This document shows, piece after piece, positions 27,620 through 37,199 of a DNA stretch of 64,000 nt. Below the pieces are notes generated by a model. It made no database searches, was not told the origin of the DNA, and saw nothing but the letters and a program-made list of their open reading frames with translations. The position numbers were made by a program, and so were the translations under genes. The stretch comes from Rossellomorea vietnamensis (GTDB lineage Bacteria > Bacillota > Bacilli > Bacillales > Bacillaceae_B), in assembly GCF_025398035.1 (NCBI RefSeq), contig NZ_CP104558.1:930001-994000 (forward strand), given 5' to 3'. Positions within the stretch are counted from its first letter, which is position 1. Every line of letters begins with the position of its first letter.

Positions 27620-27925
27620 CTACATTGGCATTCTCATTATCTCTTGATATGCTTCCACTACTTTGTTACGGACTTCCATTGTCGTTTGCAGGGTGATGCT
27701 TGCCTTTTGTGAAGCGATCATCACTTGATGGAGATCAACGTTTTCACCCCGGACAAGTTTTTCCGTCAATTGATCTGACTGCACCTGCATCTTATTGACT
27801 TCGTCGATGGACTTTTTAAGTAATTGACTGAAGTTTTCCGTTGCTTCTGAAGGAGAACTATTTTTTTTATCAAATGACGGACTTATAACAGCCGGAGTAA
27901 CCGAACTTATATTGTGTATGGCCAT
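27620..27925 (-). CDS. fliE: Flagellar hook-basal body adaptor FliE
   Basis: This 101-residue exported protein has the conserved helical C-terminal half VDLHQVMIASQKASITLQTT and ends EVRNKVVEAYQEIMRMPM. It joins the MS-ring to the rod. It lies between flgC and fliF with short gaps. Standard size. Confidence 0.96.
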   Translation of the reverse strand: MAIHNISSVTPAVISPSFDKKNSSPSEATENFSQLLKKSIDEVNKMQVQSDQLTEKLVRGENVDLHQVMIASQKASITLQTTMEVRNKVVEAYQEIMRMPM

Positions 27926-27942
27926 AGATCTACAACCTCTCT

Positions 27943-28404
27943 TTATTTACCGATTTCTAATGACTTCATTAACATGGCTTTATTTGCATTAAATACTGTC
28001 ACATTTGCTTCATAGGAGCGTGTAGCTGAAATGAGGTCTACCATCTCCCGCAGGGGATCGACATTCGGCAGGCGTACATATCCATCATCATTTGCATCAG
28101 GGTGCATAGGGTCATACACCATTTTAAATGGTGTTTTATCATCCTCTTCAATCCGTGAAACTTTCACTCCACTTCCTATTGAGTGGTTGGCCCTTGTGCT
28201 CATCGCCTGGTTTAAAAAAGAATAAAACTGATCTTCCTTTGGCGCCATCACAACAGACTTGCGCTGATAAGGCTGCCATTCACCATTCACCATTTTGCCT
28301 CTCGTTGTATCGACATTGGCCATGTTGGACGAAATGACGTCCATCCTCAAACGCTGGGCGGTTAGCGCAGAAGCCGTAGTATTCATACCTGTAAATAATC
28401 CCAT
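27943..28404 (-). CDS. flgC: Flagellar rod protein FlgC
   Basis: This 153-residue proximal rod protein has the N-terminal rod motif (ALTAQRLRMDVISSNMANVD), the conserved YVRLPNVDPLREMVDLISA and the C-terminal helix SYEANVTVFNANKAM. It lies 2 bases after flgB and is followed by fliE. Length matches the family. Confidence 0.97.
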   Translation of the reverse strand: MGLFTGMNTTASALTAQRLRMDVISSNMANVDTTRGKMVNGEWQPYQRKSVVMAPKEDQFYSFLNQAMSTRANHSIGSGVKVSRIEEDDKTPFKMVYDPMHPDANDDGYVRLPNVDPLREMVDLISATRSYEANVTVFNANKAMLMKSLEIGK

Positions 28405-28406
28405 TC

Positions 28407-28796
28407 TTACTTGCCACCCCTTATGACTGATTGCAGACTGTTAAACTTTCCATTTATTCGGTCTGACAGTGCATTAAAATAAATTTGATTCGTTGCCATT
28501 TCAGACATTTCCTGATCCAGATCCACACCATTTCCATTATGATTGTATTGAAAAGAGGATTTCGTCATTACCTCAGGGTGTTGGCTATAAGGTCCAAAGG
28601 TCAAGTGACGTTGATTCGTTCTTTTCGCTTCCAAATGTTGAGTGGATTGATCCAATAACGACTTAAACTCTACTTTTTTCGCTTTATAATTTGGTGTATC
28701 GACATTCGCAATATTTTGAGAAATCACTTTCTGATTTAACGAGGCGTAGTTCAGCCCGTTTTCGAGTGTTGAGAAGGTGTTGGAAAAAAGTTTCAC
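28407..28796 (-). CDS. flgB: Flagellar rod protein FlgB, first gene of fla/che
   Basis: FlgB is a proximal rod protein with LNQKVISQNIANVDTPNYKA near the N-terminus and the C-terminal helix NQIYFNALSDRIN. I chose the GTG start at 28796 (129 residues, MKLFSNTFST): GAGGTG lies 6 bases upstream and the length equals B. subtilis FlgB. The frame is open upstream to an ATG at 28826, but that ATG lacks a good ribosome binding site. It heads the 28-kb flagellar and chemotaxis operon behind a sigma-A type promoter at 28868-28896. Confidence 0.95.
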   Translation of the reverse strand: MKLFSNTFSTLENGLNYASLNQKVISQNIANVDTPNYKAKKVEFKSLLDQSTQHLEAKRTNQRHLTFGPYSQHPEVMTKSSFQYNHNGNGVDLDQEMSEMATNQIYFNALSDRINGKFNSLQSVIRGGK

Positions 28797-28867
28797 TTTA
28801 GGCACCTCTATCCGTTTTTTTGACATGTTTCAACTATTTTTGACATATTTATCATACAACAGTATTT

Positions 28868-28896
28868 ATTGTAATGTTTAGCATGATTAGTGTCTA
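28868..28896 (-). promoter_or_regulatory. Sigma-A type promoter of the fla/che operon
   Basis: On the minus strand the -35 is TAGACA (28891-28896) and the -10 is TACAAT (28868-28873), spacer 17; each hexamer has one mismatch to consensus. The leader to flgB would be about 65 bases. In B. subtilis fla/che has a sigma-A promoter plus a sigma-D one; no good sigma-D promoter was found here by eye. Confidence 0.75.
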
Positions 28897-28898
28897 TG

Positions 28899-28913
28899 AA
28901 TATTCCGTAAATT
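28899..28913. promoter_or_regulatory. CodY-like box abutting the fla/che promoter
   Basis: The plus-strand 15-mer AATATTCCGTAAATT matches the CodY consensus (AATTTTCWGAAAATT) at 12 of 15 positions. It lies two bases upstream of the -35, so a bound protein should hinder RNA polymerase. CodY is known to repress fla/che in B. subtilis, and codY is the next gene upstream. Binding here is inferred. Confidence 0.5.
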
Positions 28914-29128
28914 TTAAAGAAAGATGGCGATATTCATCGAATTCGTGACTTTTAATCCACGTTTAAACCTAATATTCCCATGGATATTTTTACAAATAAA
29001 AGTGGTTTTCTTCTCTATTTGTTACATTAATATTACAGAGAAAGAGTAGAGTAAGAAGCAAGGTACCATGCATATCCGTCATTCAGCGCTAAATTGCAAA
29101 AATTTTATCGCAAAATACATAAGAAAAC

Positions 29129-29148
29129 TTCACCTGAAATCAGGTGAA
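29129..29148. repeat. Perfect 9-bp inverted repeat in the codY-flgB gap
   Basis: The arms TTCACCTGA and TCAGGTGAA are separated by two bases. On the minus strand it is followed by GTTTTCTTATG, only a weak T-run. It could be an operator, a weak terminator or part of a leader. No known binding motif was recognised. It lies in the largest gene-free stretch of the window (28797-29416). Confidence 0.6.
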
Positions 29149-29219
29149 TCCTTACACCACTATATTTCTCATTCATCCTGGAATGATGTCGAATCTGGTC
29201 GTAACATTGTTGTAACTTT

Positions 29220-29247
29220 ATTGTACTATCACCATCATAGATGACAA
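29220..29247 (-). promoter_or_regulatory. Possible second promoter upstream of fla/che
   Basis: The minus-strand hexamers TTGTCA (29242-29247) and TACAAT (29220-29225) are 16 bp apart, one mismatch each. A transcript from here would cross the inverted repeat at 29129-29148 before reaching flgB. It could be an extra fla/che promoter or drive a short RNA. Chance matches are possible in this AT-rich stretch. Confidence 0.4.
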
Positions 29248-29374
29248 TACTAAAAGAACAATTGCCGGTAGTCCATTCGACTTATTTTCCCTAAACAATC
29301 TGACATTTCACTACAAATAACCTATATAAGCTGAGAAGCTATAGGACTGTCTCTTAATGATTTCAATTACATAT

Positions 29375-29408
29375 AAAAAAAGCTGTTTCCCCCGTGAGGG
29401 AAACAGCT
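29375..29408 (-). terminator. Intrinsic terminator after codY
   Basis: An 11-bp stem, AGCTGTTTCCC with GGGAAACAGCT (29381-29391 with 29398-29408), is followed on the minus strand by six or more T. Its plus-strand copy also ends in T. It separates the xerC-hslVU-codY operon from the flagellar operon. Confidence 0.9.
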
Positions 29409-29416
29409 TTTTACTA

Positions 29417-30196
29417 TTAGTTTGTACGTAATTTATCTAATTCCACCAAGAATTTATTATTTAATACCTTGATGTAAGTACCTTTCATTCCAAGGGAACG
29501 GGATTCGATCACGCCTGCACTTTCCAGCTTGCGAAGGGCGTTGACGATCACTGAGCGGGTAATTCCGACTCTATCTGCGATTTTAGAAGCAACCAGAAGT
29601 CCTTCATTTCCATTCAGCTCTTCAAAGATGTGTTCAATGGCTTCTAACTCACTGTATGATAGGGAGCTGATTGCCATTTGGACGACAGCCTTGCTTCTCG
29701 CTTCCACTTCGATTTCTTCAGCTTTTTCACGAAGGATCTCCATCCCTACTACCGTTGCACCATACTCAGCGAGAATCAGATCATCATCTTCAAAGCTTGC
29801 TTCAAGACGAGCAAGGATTAATGTTCCTAATCTTTCCCCCCCACCGATGATCGGGACGATGGTCGTTAAGCCATTCTTGAAGAACTCTCTATTTTCAACA
29901 GGGAAAGCGGTATATTCGCTATTCACATCCAGGTTTGGAGATGTTTCTTGTACATTGAATAAATTTTGAGTATACTCCTCAGGAAATTGACGGTCAGCAA
30001 GCATTTGCTTCATTCGCTCATTTTCGATTTGTTGATTGATGGCATAGCCAAGTAGTTTTCCACGACGGCTAACCACGAAGACATTCGCCTCTATCACCTG
30101 ACTTAATGTTTCTGACATTTCTTTGAAGTTCACCGGTTTCCCAGCTGCTTTTTGCAGCATGGCATTGATCGTTCTTGTTTTACCTAATAAATTCAT
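29417..30196 (-). CDS. codY: Global nutrient-responsive repressor CodY
   Basis: This 259-residue regulator represses many adaptive genes when branched-chain amino acids and GTP are plentiful. The N-terminal GAF-type domain (about 1-155) binds isoleucine/valine. The C-terminal winged helix carries [23 protein letters not shown], read in two parts (about 203-225). It is the last gene of the xerC-hslV-hslU-codY operon and is followed by a strong terminator, then by the fla/che control region, where a CodY-like box is present. Length equals B. subtilis CodY. Confidence 0.98.
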   Translation of the reverse strand: MNLLGKTRTINAMLQKAAGKPVNFKEMSETLSQVIEANVFVVSRRGKLLGYAINQQIENERMKQMLADRQFPEEYTQNLFNVQETSPNLDVNSEYTAFPVENREFFKNGLTTIVPIIGGGERLGTLILARLEASFEDDDLILAEYGATVVGMEILREKAEEIEVEARSKAVVQMAISSLSYSELEAIEHIFEELNGNEGLLVASKIADRVGITRSVIVNALRKLESAGVIESRSLGMKGTYIKVLNNKFLVELDKLRTN

Positions 30197-30292
30197 TACG
30201 TTTCCTCCTACTACAACTAAAGTGTATCTATTATTTAATTTTATATGAACCTTAATCCATCTACCTATACCCCATATAGGGTAAGGAAAAAC

Positions 30293-31705
30293 TTAAAGAA
30301 TGAACTGACTCAAATCTTTATCTTTTGAAATGGCGCCAAGCTTATCATCCACATATTGCGGTGTGATCTTTACCGTATCAAGGGTAATATCAGGCGCTTC
30401 AAAGGATAGGTCTTCAAGTAGTTTTTCCATGATTGTATGAAGTCTTCTGGCTCCGATATTATCGGTATTCTGATTCACATCATAAGCGATTTCAGCAAGT
30501 CTACGAATAGCATCGTCAGAAAATTCAATTTGTATACCTTCTGTTTCCATTAAAGCGATATATTGTTTAATGATGGCATTATCCGGTTCAACAAGGATCC
30601 GCACGAAGTCGTCTGTAGACAACTTCTGAAGTTCGACCCTGATCGGGAAACGTCCCTGCAATTCAGGGATAAGATCAGAAGGTTTACTCATGTGGAAGGC
30701 ACCGGCTGCAATGAATAGGACATGATCCGTCTTCACTGATCCATATTTCGTGACAATGGTCGATCCTTCCACAACCGGAAGGATATCCCTTTGAACGCCT
30801 TCCCTGGATACATCAGCAGAAGATTGCCCTGAGCTCTTGCTGGCAATTTTATCGATTTCATCAATGAAGATGATCCCAGATTGCTCTGCACGAATGATTG
30901 CTTCCTGGGTTACTTCATCCATGTCAATAAGCTTTTGGGCTTCCTCATTTGTCAGCACCACTCTTGCTTCCTTCACCTTCAATTTACGCTTTTTCTTTTT
31001 CTTCGGCATGAAATTACTCAGGGCATCCTGCATATTCATCCCCATTTGTTCCATACCTGAACCTTGAAGCATATCAAACATGGATGCTTGCTGCTCCTCG
31101 ACTTCAATTGTGATGAATTCCTCTTCCAATTCACCATTTTCAAGTCTTTTTTCCATTCTTCTTCTTTGCTCCTGAAGTGAAATCTCTTCCTGCTTTTCTT
31201 CCTCTTCTTCAGATGTCCCTTGTGTCCCGTTGCCGCCGAAGATCATTTCGAATGGGTTCTTATAAGAAGATGCTTTCTTTTTGGATGGCACCACAAGCTC
31301 TACCAGACGGCGACTTGCATTTTCAGCTGCCCTTTCCCGGACACCGACCATTTTCTCCTCTTTCACCAGACGGACGGATGTCTCCACCAGATCTCTGACC
31401 ATCGATTCAACATCACGTCCAACATAACCCACTTCCGTAAATTTGGTTGCCTCCACTTTTATAAATGGGGCACGGACCAATTTCGCGATCCTTCTGGCTA
31501 TTTCCGTTTTACCGACACCAGTCGGACCCATCATTAAGATATTCTTTGGAATCACTTCATCTTTCAATACATCGGACAGAAGGCTCCGTCTATACCGGTT
31601 TCTCAGGGCAACGGCAACCGCTCTTTTGGCATCCTTTTGGCCAACGATATATTGATCCAATCGTTCAACTATTTGCCTTGGGGTTAAGTGATCAGTACTC
31701 TTCAT
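30293..31705 (-). CDS. hslU: HslU (ClpY, CodX) ATPase subunit of the HslVU protease
   Basis: This AAA+ unfoldase of about 470 residues feeds substrates to HslV. It starts near [17 protein letters not shown], with Walker [13 protein letters not shown], an intermediate I domain (about 140-250, charged and variable), Walker [13 protein letters not shown] and sensor-2 region [12 protein letters not shown]. The C-terminal tail LSQFIL inserts into HslV. I chose the ATG at 31705; AAGGAG lies about 11 bases upstream, so the TTG immediately before it is also possible. It lies between hslV and codY. Confidence 0.96.
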   Translation of the reverse strand: MKSTDHLTPRQIVERLDQYIVGQKDAKRAVAVALRNRYRRSLLSDVLKDEVIPKNILMMGPTGVGKTEIARRIAKLVRAPFIKVEATKFTEVGYVGRDVESMVRDLVETSVRLVKEEKMVGVRERAAENASRRLVELVVPSKKKASSYKNPFEMIFGGNGTQGTSEEEEEKQEEISLQEQRRRMEKRLENGELEEEFITIEVEEQQASMFDMLQGSGMEQMGMNMQDALSNFMPKKKKKRKLKVKEARVVLTNEEAQKLIDMDEVTQEAIIRAEQSGIIFIDEIDKIASKSSGQSSADVSREGVQRDILPVVEGSTIVTKYGSVKTDHVLFIAAGAFHMSKPSDLIPELQGRFPIRVELQKLSTDDFVRILVEPDNAIIKQYIALMETEGIQIEFSDDAIRRLAEIAYDVNQNTDNIGARRLHTIMEKLLEDLSFEAPDITLDTVKITPQYVDDKLGAISKDKDLSQFIL

Positions 31706-31771
31706 CAAATGGCACACTCCTTACTTTCCTATAGTGTGAGAGAATATCAATTCTTACCTGAACTTTCTGGA

Positions 31772-32314
31772 CTAAAGCTCTTCAACGATAATTTGGTTAT
31801 TCGTATATACACATATATCGGCAGCGATTTGAAGGGAAGAACGGGCGATTTCCTTAGCAGTCAAGTGGTCTCCGGCATACTGCTTTAATGCCCTGCCGGC
31901 AGATAATGCATAATTCCCACCGGAACCGATGGCCAGTATCCCATCATCCGGTTCAATCACTTCACCTGTCCCTGAAATCAACAGCAGGTGGCTTTCATCC
32001 ATGACAATCAACATCGCTTCAAGCTTTCTCAGTACTTTATCGCTCCTCCACTGTTTCGCGAGCTCGACTGCAGCTCTTGGAAGATTTCCGTTGAACTCCT
32101 GAAGCTTCCCTTCAAACATTTCAGACAAAGTAAACGCATCGGCAACAGATCCCGCGAATCCAGCCAATACTTTTCCATTGAAAAGCTTTCGTACCTTTTT
32201 GGCTGTATGCTTCATGACAACTGAATTACCGAATGTTACCTGCCCGTCACCGGACATCGCACACTTGCCATTATGCTGCACGGCAAATATAGTGGTTGCG
32301 TGGAATTGATCCAT
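31772..32314 (-). CDS. hslV: HslV (ClpQ, CodW) peptidase subunit
   Basis: This 180-residue proteasome-beta-like peptidase works with HslU. It has [20 protein letters not shown] at the N-terminus, [12 protein letters not shown] and [14 protein letters not shown]. Most HslV proteins use Thr1 after Met removal; B. subtilis ClpQ has a five-residue extension and is reported to use an N-terminal serine. Here the extension reads MDQFHATT, with aspartate instead of serine at position 2, so the nucleophile is unclear. GGAGG lies 8 bases upstream of the ATG, which supports this start. Confidence 0.96.
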   Translation of the reverse strand: MDQFHATTIFAVQHNGKCAMSGDGQVTFGNSVVMKHTAKKVRKLFNGKVLAGFAGSVADAFTLSEMFEGKLQEFNGNLPRAAVELAKQWRSDKVLRKLEAMLIVMDESHLLLISGTGEVIEPDDGILAIGSGGNYALSAGRALKQYAGDHLTAKEIARSSLQIAADICVYTNNQIIVEEL

Positions 32315-32334
32315 TTCCTAAACCTCCAACTCTT

Positions 32335-33234
32335 CTAAGCACGTGGGTGATGTGCTAAATACGTTTTTCGTAACTGATCCTTCGATACATGGGTATACAG
32401 CTGGGTGGATGAAAGCTGAGCGTGTCCAAGAAGTTCCTGAACCGTCCTTAAATCGGCACCATTATTCAGTAAATGGGTTGCAAATGTATGACGCAGCATA
32501 TGGGGATGTATCTTCCCCGTCAAAGAAGCTTTCTCGATAATCTTATTTAAGATGAGACGGATGCCTCTTTGGGTTAATGCTCCACCACGATGGTTCAAAA
32601 GCAATTGTGTATGGGACCCATCCTTCGCAAGCTTCGGCCGGGAGTGTAATATGTATTGTTCTAAGGCATCATTTGCAAAGCTTCCAAATGGGACATACCT
32701 TTCTTTTTTTCCTTTTCCTTTTACCAGGAGCGTAGACATCCCAAGGTCCACGTCACCCAACTGTATATTCGTACACTCACTTACACGGATCCCCGTCGCA
32801 TAAAGAAGTTCGAATATGGCCAGGTTACGCAACTCTAATGGGGTGTCCCCATTACAAGCATCCAGCAGAGCCTGTATTTCCTCTTCATAAAAAAAGGCAG
32901 GCAATCGTTGTTCCTTCTTCGGAAGATTAACAAACGAAAAGGGGTTATCGAGTAGTTGCTTTTCCCGATTTAAATAACGGTAAAAGCTTCTTATGCTCGA
33001 AACCTTCCTTGAGACGGAAGACCTCTTTAAACCGTGATCATGCAGCTTAGTTAAAAAAAGTCGTGCATCAGAATACTCGACATCTTTCAATGAACGTAAA
33101 CCTTGTTCTTTCATAAATACGTAAAACTCTTCGATATCATGACGATATTGTTCAAATGTATGAACAGAATAATGTTTTTCTATTTGTAAATATTCAGTAA
33201 AGGAATGTAATTGTTCATCTAATTGCTTATTCAT
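32335..33234 (-). CDS. xerC: Tyrosine recombinase XerC (CodV)
   Basis: This 299-residue site-specific recombinase resolves chromosome dimers at dif together with XerD (RipX). It has an N-terminal SAM-like core-binding domain (about 1-90) and a catalytic domain with R in ATGIRVSE, HMLRHTFATHLLNNG and the nucleophilic tyrosine in STQLYTHVS. The ATG (MNKQLDEQ) at 33234 has GAGGTG 6 bases upstream; the frame continues to 33270 without a good site. It begins the codV-clpQY-codY group and follows trmFO. Confidence 0.95.
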   Translation of the reverse strand: MNKQLDEQLHSFTEYLQIEKHYSVHTFEQYRHDIEEFYVFMKEQGLRSLKDVEYSDARLFLTKLHDHGLKRSSVSRKVSSIRSFYRYLNREKQLLDNPFSFVNLPKKEQRLPAFFYEEEIQALLDACNGDTPLELRNLAIFELLYATGIRVSECTNIQLGDVDLGMSTLLVKGKGKKERYVPFGSFANDALEQYILHSRPKLAKDGSHTQLLLNHRGGALTQRGIRLILNKIIEKASLTGKIHPHMLRHTFATHLLNNGADLRTVQELLGHAQLSSTQLYTHVSKDQLRKTYLAHHPRA

Positions 33235-33295
33235 GTTTAACACCTCACAAGGGCTACTAAATAGTAACACAACCGGGGGGGCCTTGCAATGAATT

Positions 33296-34594
33296 TTACA
33301 CTTTTTTCACAAAGTTCTGAATTGTTTCCAAGGCCCTGCTTGCATGCTGCTCATTCCGTTCTTTCTTCCCTTTTACCTTTTTTGGTAATTCCGGGAAAAG
33401 ACCGAAATTGGCATTCATCGGCTGAAAGTTATGTTTATTCGCTGTAGTGATATATCTTGCCATACTTCCCATGGCCGTTTCGTACGGAAACACGACGGGT
33501 TCTTCTCGAGCTGCGAGTCTGGCAGCATTGATACCTGCAATCAATCCGCTGGCAGCAGATTCCACATATCCTTCCACACCTGTCATTTGCCCGGCGAAAA
33601 ACAGGTTCTCATGATTCTTCAACTGATACGTATCCTTCAGTACATTGGGAGAATTGATGAAGGTATTCCTGTGCATGACGCCGTACCGTACAATATCGGC
33701 ATTCTCCAGCCCAGGGATCAATTGAAGAACCTCTTTCTGGGGTCCCCACTTTAAATGGGTTTGGAACCCGACAATATTATATAGGGTCCCCGCGGCATCA
33801 TCCTGTCTTAATTGTACTACGGCATATGGACGTTTACCTGTTTTAGGATCTTCAAGTCCGACCGGCTTAAGGGGGCCGAATAACATCGTCTTCTTCCCGC
33901 GGGCAGCCATTACCTCGATGGGCATGCATCCTTCAAAGAACACTTCCTTCTCAAATTCTTTCAACGGAACCGTCTCTGCGGAGATAAGGGCTTCATAGAA
34001 TCGATTGAACTCACTCTCGGTCATGGGGCAATTCAAGTACGCAGCTTCCCCTTTGTCATACCGTGACTTTAAATATACTTTGTCCATATCGATGGAATCC
34101 TTCTCTATGATCGGGGCAGCCGCGTCATAGAAGTATAAATGTTCTTCCCCTGTCAGTCGTTTGATTTGATTTGAAAGACCTTCACTCGTCAGGGGCCCGG
34201 TAGCAACAATGGTGATCCCCTCGGGTAGATCCGTTACTTCCTCATTAAACACGGTAACATTCGGGTGATTCTTCACTTTTTCTGTGACAAGTGCTGCAAA
34301 TTCATGACGATCGACGGCGAGTGCGCCTCCAGCCGGTACAGAGCAGGCATCTGCTGCTGACATGATGACCGAATCCAATCGTCTCATTTCTTCTTTTAAT
34401 ACACCGACGGCATTCGTAAGTGTATTCGCTCTAAGGGAATTACTGCACACCAGTTCTGCAAATTTATCTGTATGGTGGGCAGGAGTTTGGATGATGGGTC
34501 TCATTTCGAAAAGGTTCACCTTTATTCCCCTTTTCGCAATTTGCCAAGCCGCTTCACTTCCTGCTAACCCTGCTCCAATAACATTTACTGACAT
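33296..34594 (-). CDS. trmFO: tRNA uracil-54 methyltransferase TrmFO (folate/FAD-dependent)
   Basis: This 432-residue flavoprotein methylates U54 in the tRNA T-loop using methylenetetrahydrofolate. It has the FAD motif [13 protein letters not shown] at the N-terminus, a conserved cysteine in CSNSLRAN and another in [29 protein letters not shown] follows near the C-terminus. The tail is lysine-rich. It was formerly called gid. It lies between topA and xerC; a hairpin terminator separates it from topA. Confidence 0.97.
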   Translation of the reverse strand: MSVNVIGAGLAGSEAAWQIAKRGIKVNLFEMRPIIQTPAHHTDKFAELVCSNSLRANTLTNAVGVLKEEMRRLDSVIMSAADACSVPAGGALAVDRHEFAALVTEKVKNHPNVTVFNEEVTDLPEGITIVATGPLTSEGLSNQIKRLTGEEHLYFYDAAAPIIEKDSIDMDKVYLKSRYDKGEAAYLNCPMTESEFNRFYEALISAETVPLKEFEKEVFFEGCMPIEVMAARGKKTMLFGPLKPVGLEDPKTGKRPYAVVQLRQDDAAGTLYNIVGFQTHLKWGPQKEVLQLIPGLENADIVRYGVMHRNTFINSPNVLKDTYQLKNHENLFFAGQMTGVEGYVESAASGLIAGINAARLAAREEPVVFPYETAMGSMARYITTANKHNFQPMNANFGLFPELPKKVKGKKERNEQHASRALETIQNFVKKV

Positions 34595-34722
34595 TTATCT
34601 GTTGACCTCCTACATTCCGAACGCTTTATCCAATTTGCATTGTACACCAAGGGACAATGATAAGAAAGATAATTGTATATTGAAAATATGTATCATTTAT
34701 TACAAAGATTCAGAGAAAACAT

Positions 34723-34774
34723 AAAAGGGCTGACCCACCAGGTAATAGAGAAATCACCTGTTGGGACAGTCCCT
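34723..34774 (-). terminator. Terminator after topA
   Basis: An interrupted stem on the minus strand pairs AGGGACTG, CCCA and CAGGT with their complements on the other side (34726-34774), followed by four T. The core GGGACTG/GTCAGCCC resembles the hairpins at 1739-1773 and 47307-47359. Confidence 0.75.
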
Positions 34775-34822
34775 CGTTCCATTGTATTCGTTCATTGTTC
34801 AACAATCAATCGTTTTTGATCA

Positions 34823-36898
34823 CTATTTCTGAGGTTCTTCTTTATAATCACAATTCGTACATTGAATTTGATTTCCCTTTTTAAGCTTCTTCTCCACGAG
34901 CAGCTCTGAACATTTTGGACATTTCCGTTCAATCGGTTTATCCCATGATAAGAAATCACATTCAGGATACTGGTCACACCCGTAGAAAATACGCTTCTTC
35001 TTGCTTTTACGCTCGATGATATTCCCTTTTTCACATTTAGGACATTTCACACCGATTTCTTTCACGATCGGCTTGGTATTACGACAATCGGGAAAATTGC
35101 TGCAGGCCATGAATTTACCGTATCGTCCCATTTTAAATACCATTGCGTGACCGCATTCTTCACAGTCTTCCCCGGCAGGTTCGTCACGAATTTCAATTTT
35201 CTCCATTTCATTTTCCGCTTTTTCCAGATGTTTTTCAAAATCTTGATAAAAGCGGTCAATGATTCTTTCCCACTTCACATTGCCATCCTCGATGTCATCC
35301 AGGCTCCGTTCCATGTTAGCCGTGAACTCGACATCGATGATATCAGGGAAGAATTCCCTTACTAACTCTAACACGATTTCTCCAAGCTCCGTCGGGATAA
35401 ACCGCTTGTTATCCAGAGTAACGTATCCTCGTCTTTGAATCGTATCAAGGGTCGGAGCATATGTGGACGGTCTGCCGATACCGAGTTCTTCCAATGTTTT
35501 CACGAGTCTTGCCTCTGTGTATCTTGGCGGCGGCTGTGTGAAATGCTGATTGGGGTCAATGTTTTCACTTTTCACTTTATCTTTTTCTTCAAGTGCAGGA
35601 AGGAAATTGTCCTTTTCTTCTTTTTGATCATCCGATCCCTCAACGTATACTTTCATAAAGCCGGGGAATTTCACTTTCGAACCAGACGCCCTGAACATCA
35701 CGGAGCCGTTTACGAGATCTACACTCATCGTGTCCATGATCGCAGGTGCCATCTCACTCGCTACGAAACGTTCCCAGATCAATTTATACAGGCGATATTG
35801 GTCTCTTGAAAGGAACTGTTTAACCGATGACGGATCCCTCAAGGTACTGGTCGGCCGAACGGCTTCATGGGCATCCTGGGCTTTTTGTTGTTTTTTCTCT
35901 TTACGCTCAGACTGCTTGATAAAATCCTCGCCATATTTATTCACGATATAGTCATTGGCTTCTTTCTGAGCTACTTCAGAAATCCGGGTGGAGTCCGTTC
36001 TCATGTATGTGATAAATCCGACGGTTCCTTGTTTCCCCATTTCGATTCCTTCGTATAATTGCTGTGCAAGCATCATCGTCTTCTTTGCCCGGAAATTCAA
36101 TTTACGGGCTGCCTCCTGTTGAAGGGATGAAGTGGTAAACGGTGGTGCAGGATTTCTCTTTCTTTCCTTCTTTGTGACTTTATTCACTTCGAAAGACTTC
36201 CCTTTCACCTTACCGAGGACAGCTTTTACTTCTTCTTCGTTTTTCAATTCCACCTTTTTACCGTCAATGCCATAAAATGATGCCTGGAATGTATCGTTGC
36301 CTTTTGTGAATTCTGCTTCGATGGACCAATACTCTTCCGGGGTGAAGGCTTTGATTTCATTTTCCCTGTCAATGATCAACCGGACCGCAACGGATTGGAC
36401 CCGACCTGCACTTAGCCCCTTTTTAACCTTTTTCCATAATAATGGGCTGATGTTGTAACCAACCAGCCGGTCCAGGATCCTTCGTGCCTGCTGGGCATCC
36501 ACCAGGTCCATATTGATTGCACGGGGGTGCTTGAATGATTCTTTGATTGCATCCTTCGTGATTTCGTTGAATACGACCCGGCATTCTGATGTGGTATCCA
36601 TATCAAGGCTATGCGCCAAGTGCCAGGCAATTGCCTCCCCTTCTCTGTCGGGGTCAGCAGCCAGAAAGATTCTTTTCACTTTTTTCGCAGCGGTTTTTAA
36701 TTCTTTTAATACGGGTCCTTTACCGCGTATGGTGATATACTTTGGTTCGAATTCATTTTCGACGTCGACGCCCATCTGACTTTTTGGCAAGTCCCTGACG
36801 TGTCCCATTGATGCCCTGACCTTATATTTTTTACCTAAATAACGTTCAATCGTTTTCGCCTTAGCCGGCGATTCCACTATTACTAAATAATCTGCCAT
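34823..36898 (-). CDS. topA: DNA topoisomerase I
   Basis: This 691-residue type IA topoisomerase relaxes negative supercoils behind RNA polymerase. It begins [20 protein letters not shown], the TOPRIM start. The active-site tyrosine lies in [14 protein letters not shown]. Three C-terminal four-cysteine zinc ribbons are visible (starting [16 protein letters not shown] and CPKCSELL). The ATG at 36898 has AAGGAGG 8 bases upstream; the frame extends to 36931. The leader is about 180 bases from a possible promoter and contains a cre-like site. Confidence 0.97.
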   Translation of the reverse strand: MADYLVIVESPAKAKTIERYLGKKYKVRASMGHVRDLPKSQMGVDVENEFEPKYITIRGKGPVLKELKTAAKKVKRIFLAADPDREGEAIAWHLAHSLDMDTTSECRVVFNEITKDAIKESFKHPRAINMDLVDAQQARRILDRLVGYNISPLLWKKVKKGLSAGRVQSVAVRLIIDRENEIKAFTPEEYWSIEAEFTKGNDTFQASFYGIDGKKVELKNEEEVKAVLGKVKGKSFEVNKVTKKERKRNPAPPFTTSSLQQEAARKLNFRAKKTMMLAQQLYEGIEMGKQGTVGFITYMRTDSTRISEVAQKEANDYIVNKYGEDFIKQSERKEKKQQKAQDAHEAVRPTSTLRDPSSVKQFLSRDQYRLYKLIWERFVASEMAPAIMDTMSVDLVNGSVMFRASGSKVKFPGFMKVYVEGSDDQKEEKDNFLPALEEKDKVKSENIDPNQHFTQPPPRYTEARLVKTLEELGIGRPSTYAPTLDTIQRRGYVTLDNKRFIPTELGEIVLELVREFFPDIIDVEFTANMERSLDDIEDGNVKWERIIDRFYQDFEKHLEKAENEMEKIEIRDEPAGEDCEECGHAMVFKMGRYGKFMACSNFPDCRNTKPIVKEIGVKCPKCEKGNIIERKSKKKRIFYGCDQYPECDFLSWDKPIERKCPKCSELLVEKKLKKGNQIQCTNCDYKEEPQK

Positions 36899-36972
36899 CC
36901 AATAAGCCTCCTTAAAGAGGAAAATAATCACTGTTTTATAGCACCTTGGAATGTTCCATTTAAAAGCACAAA

Positions 36973-36986
36973 CGGAAACGTTTACA
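36973..36986. promoter_or_regulatory. cre-like site in the topA leader
   Basis: The minus-strand 14-mer TGTAAACGTTTCCG matches the CcpA consensus TGWAARCGYTWNCA at all but the last position. The core AAACGTTT is palindromic. It lies between the possible promoter (37084-37112) and the topA start, where bound CcpA could act as a roadblock. CcpA control of topA is inferred only. Confidence 0.45.
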
Positions 36987-37083
36987 CTAACATTCTCATA
37001 GGTGTGAAATTGATTTCAGTGTAGAGAAGTACTGCTATTATCTATTTATTGCTCTTATATATAGTTTTTGATACCTGTTGCAA

Positions 37084-37112
37084 AATGTATAACAGTTTTA
37101 CCATAATTGCAA
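37084..37112 (-). promoter_or_regulatory. Possible topA promoter
   Basis: The minus-strand TTGCAA (37107-37112) and TACATT (37084-37089) are 17 bp apart. The -10 has two mismatches. The 301-base gap between topA and dprA (36899-37199) otherwise shows only AT-rich sequence and the cre-like site. Confidence 0.45.
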
Positions 37113-37199
37113 CCATTTTGTATGAATTCCACGTGATATTCGCCGTTTCGTGTTCACAAAAACCCTTTAATAATAGATTTTACATCATATTTTTGAAGT

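Noticed and set aside
28797..29416. Sigma-D type promoter (TAAA-N15-GCCGATAT) before flgB
   Set aside because: Looked for because B. subtilis has one; partial matches to the -10 (such as ACGGATAT) lack a TAAA at the right distance.
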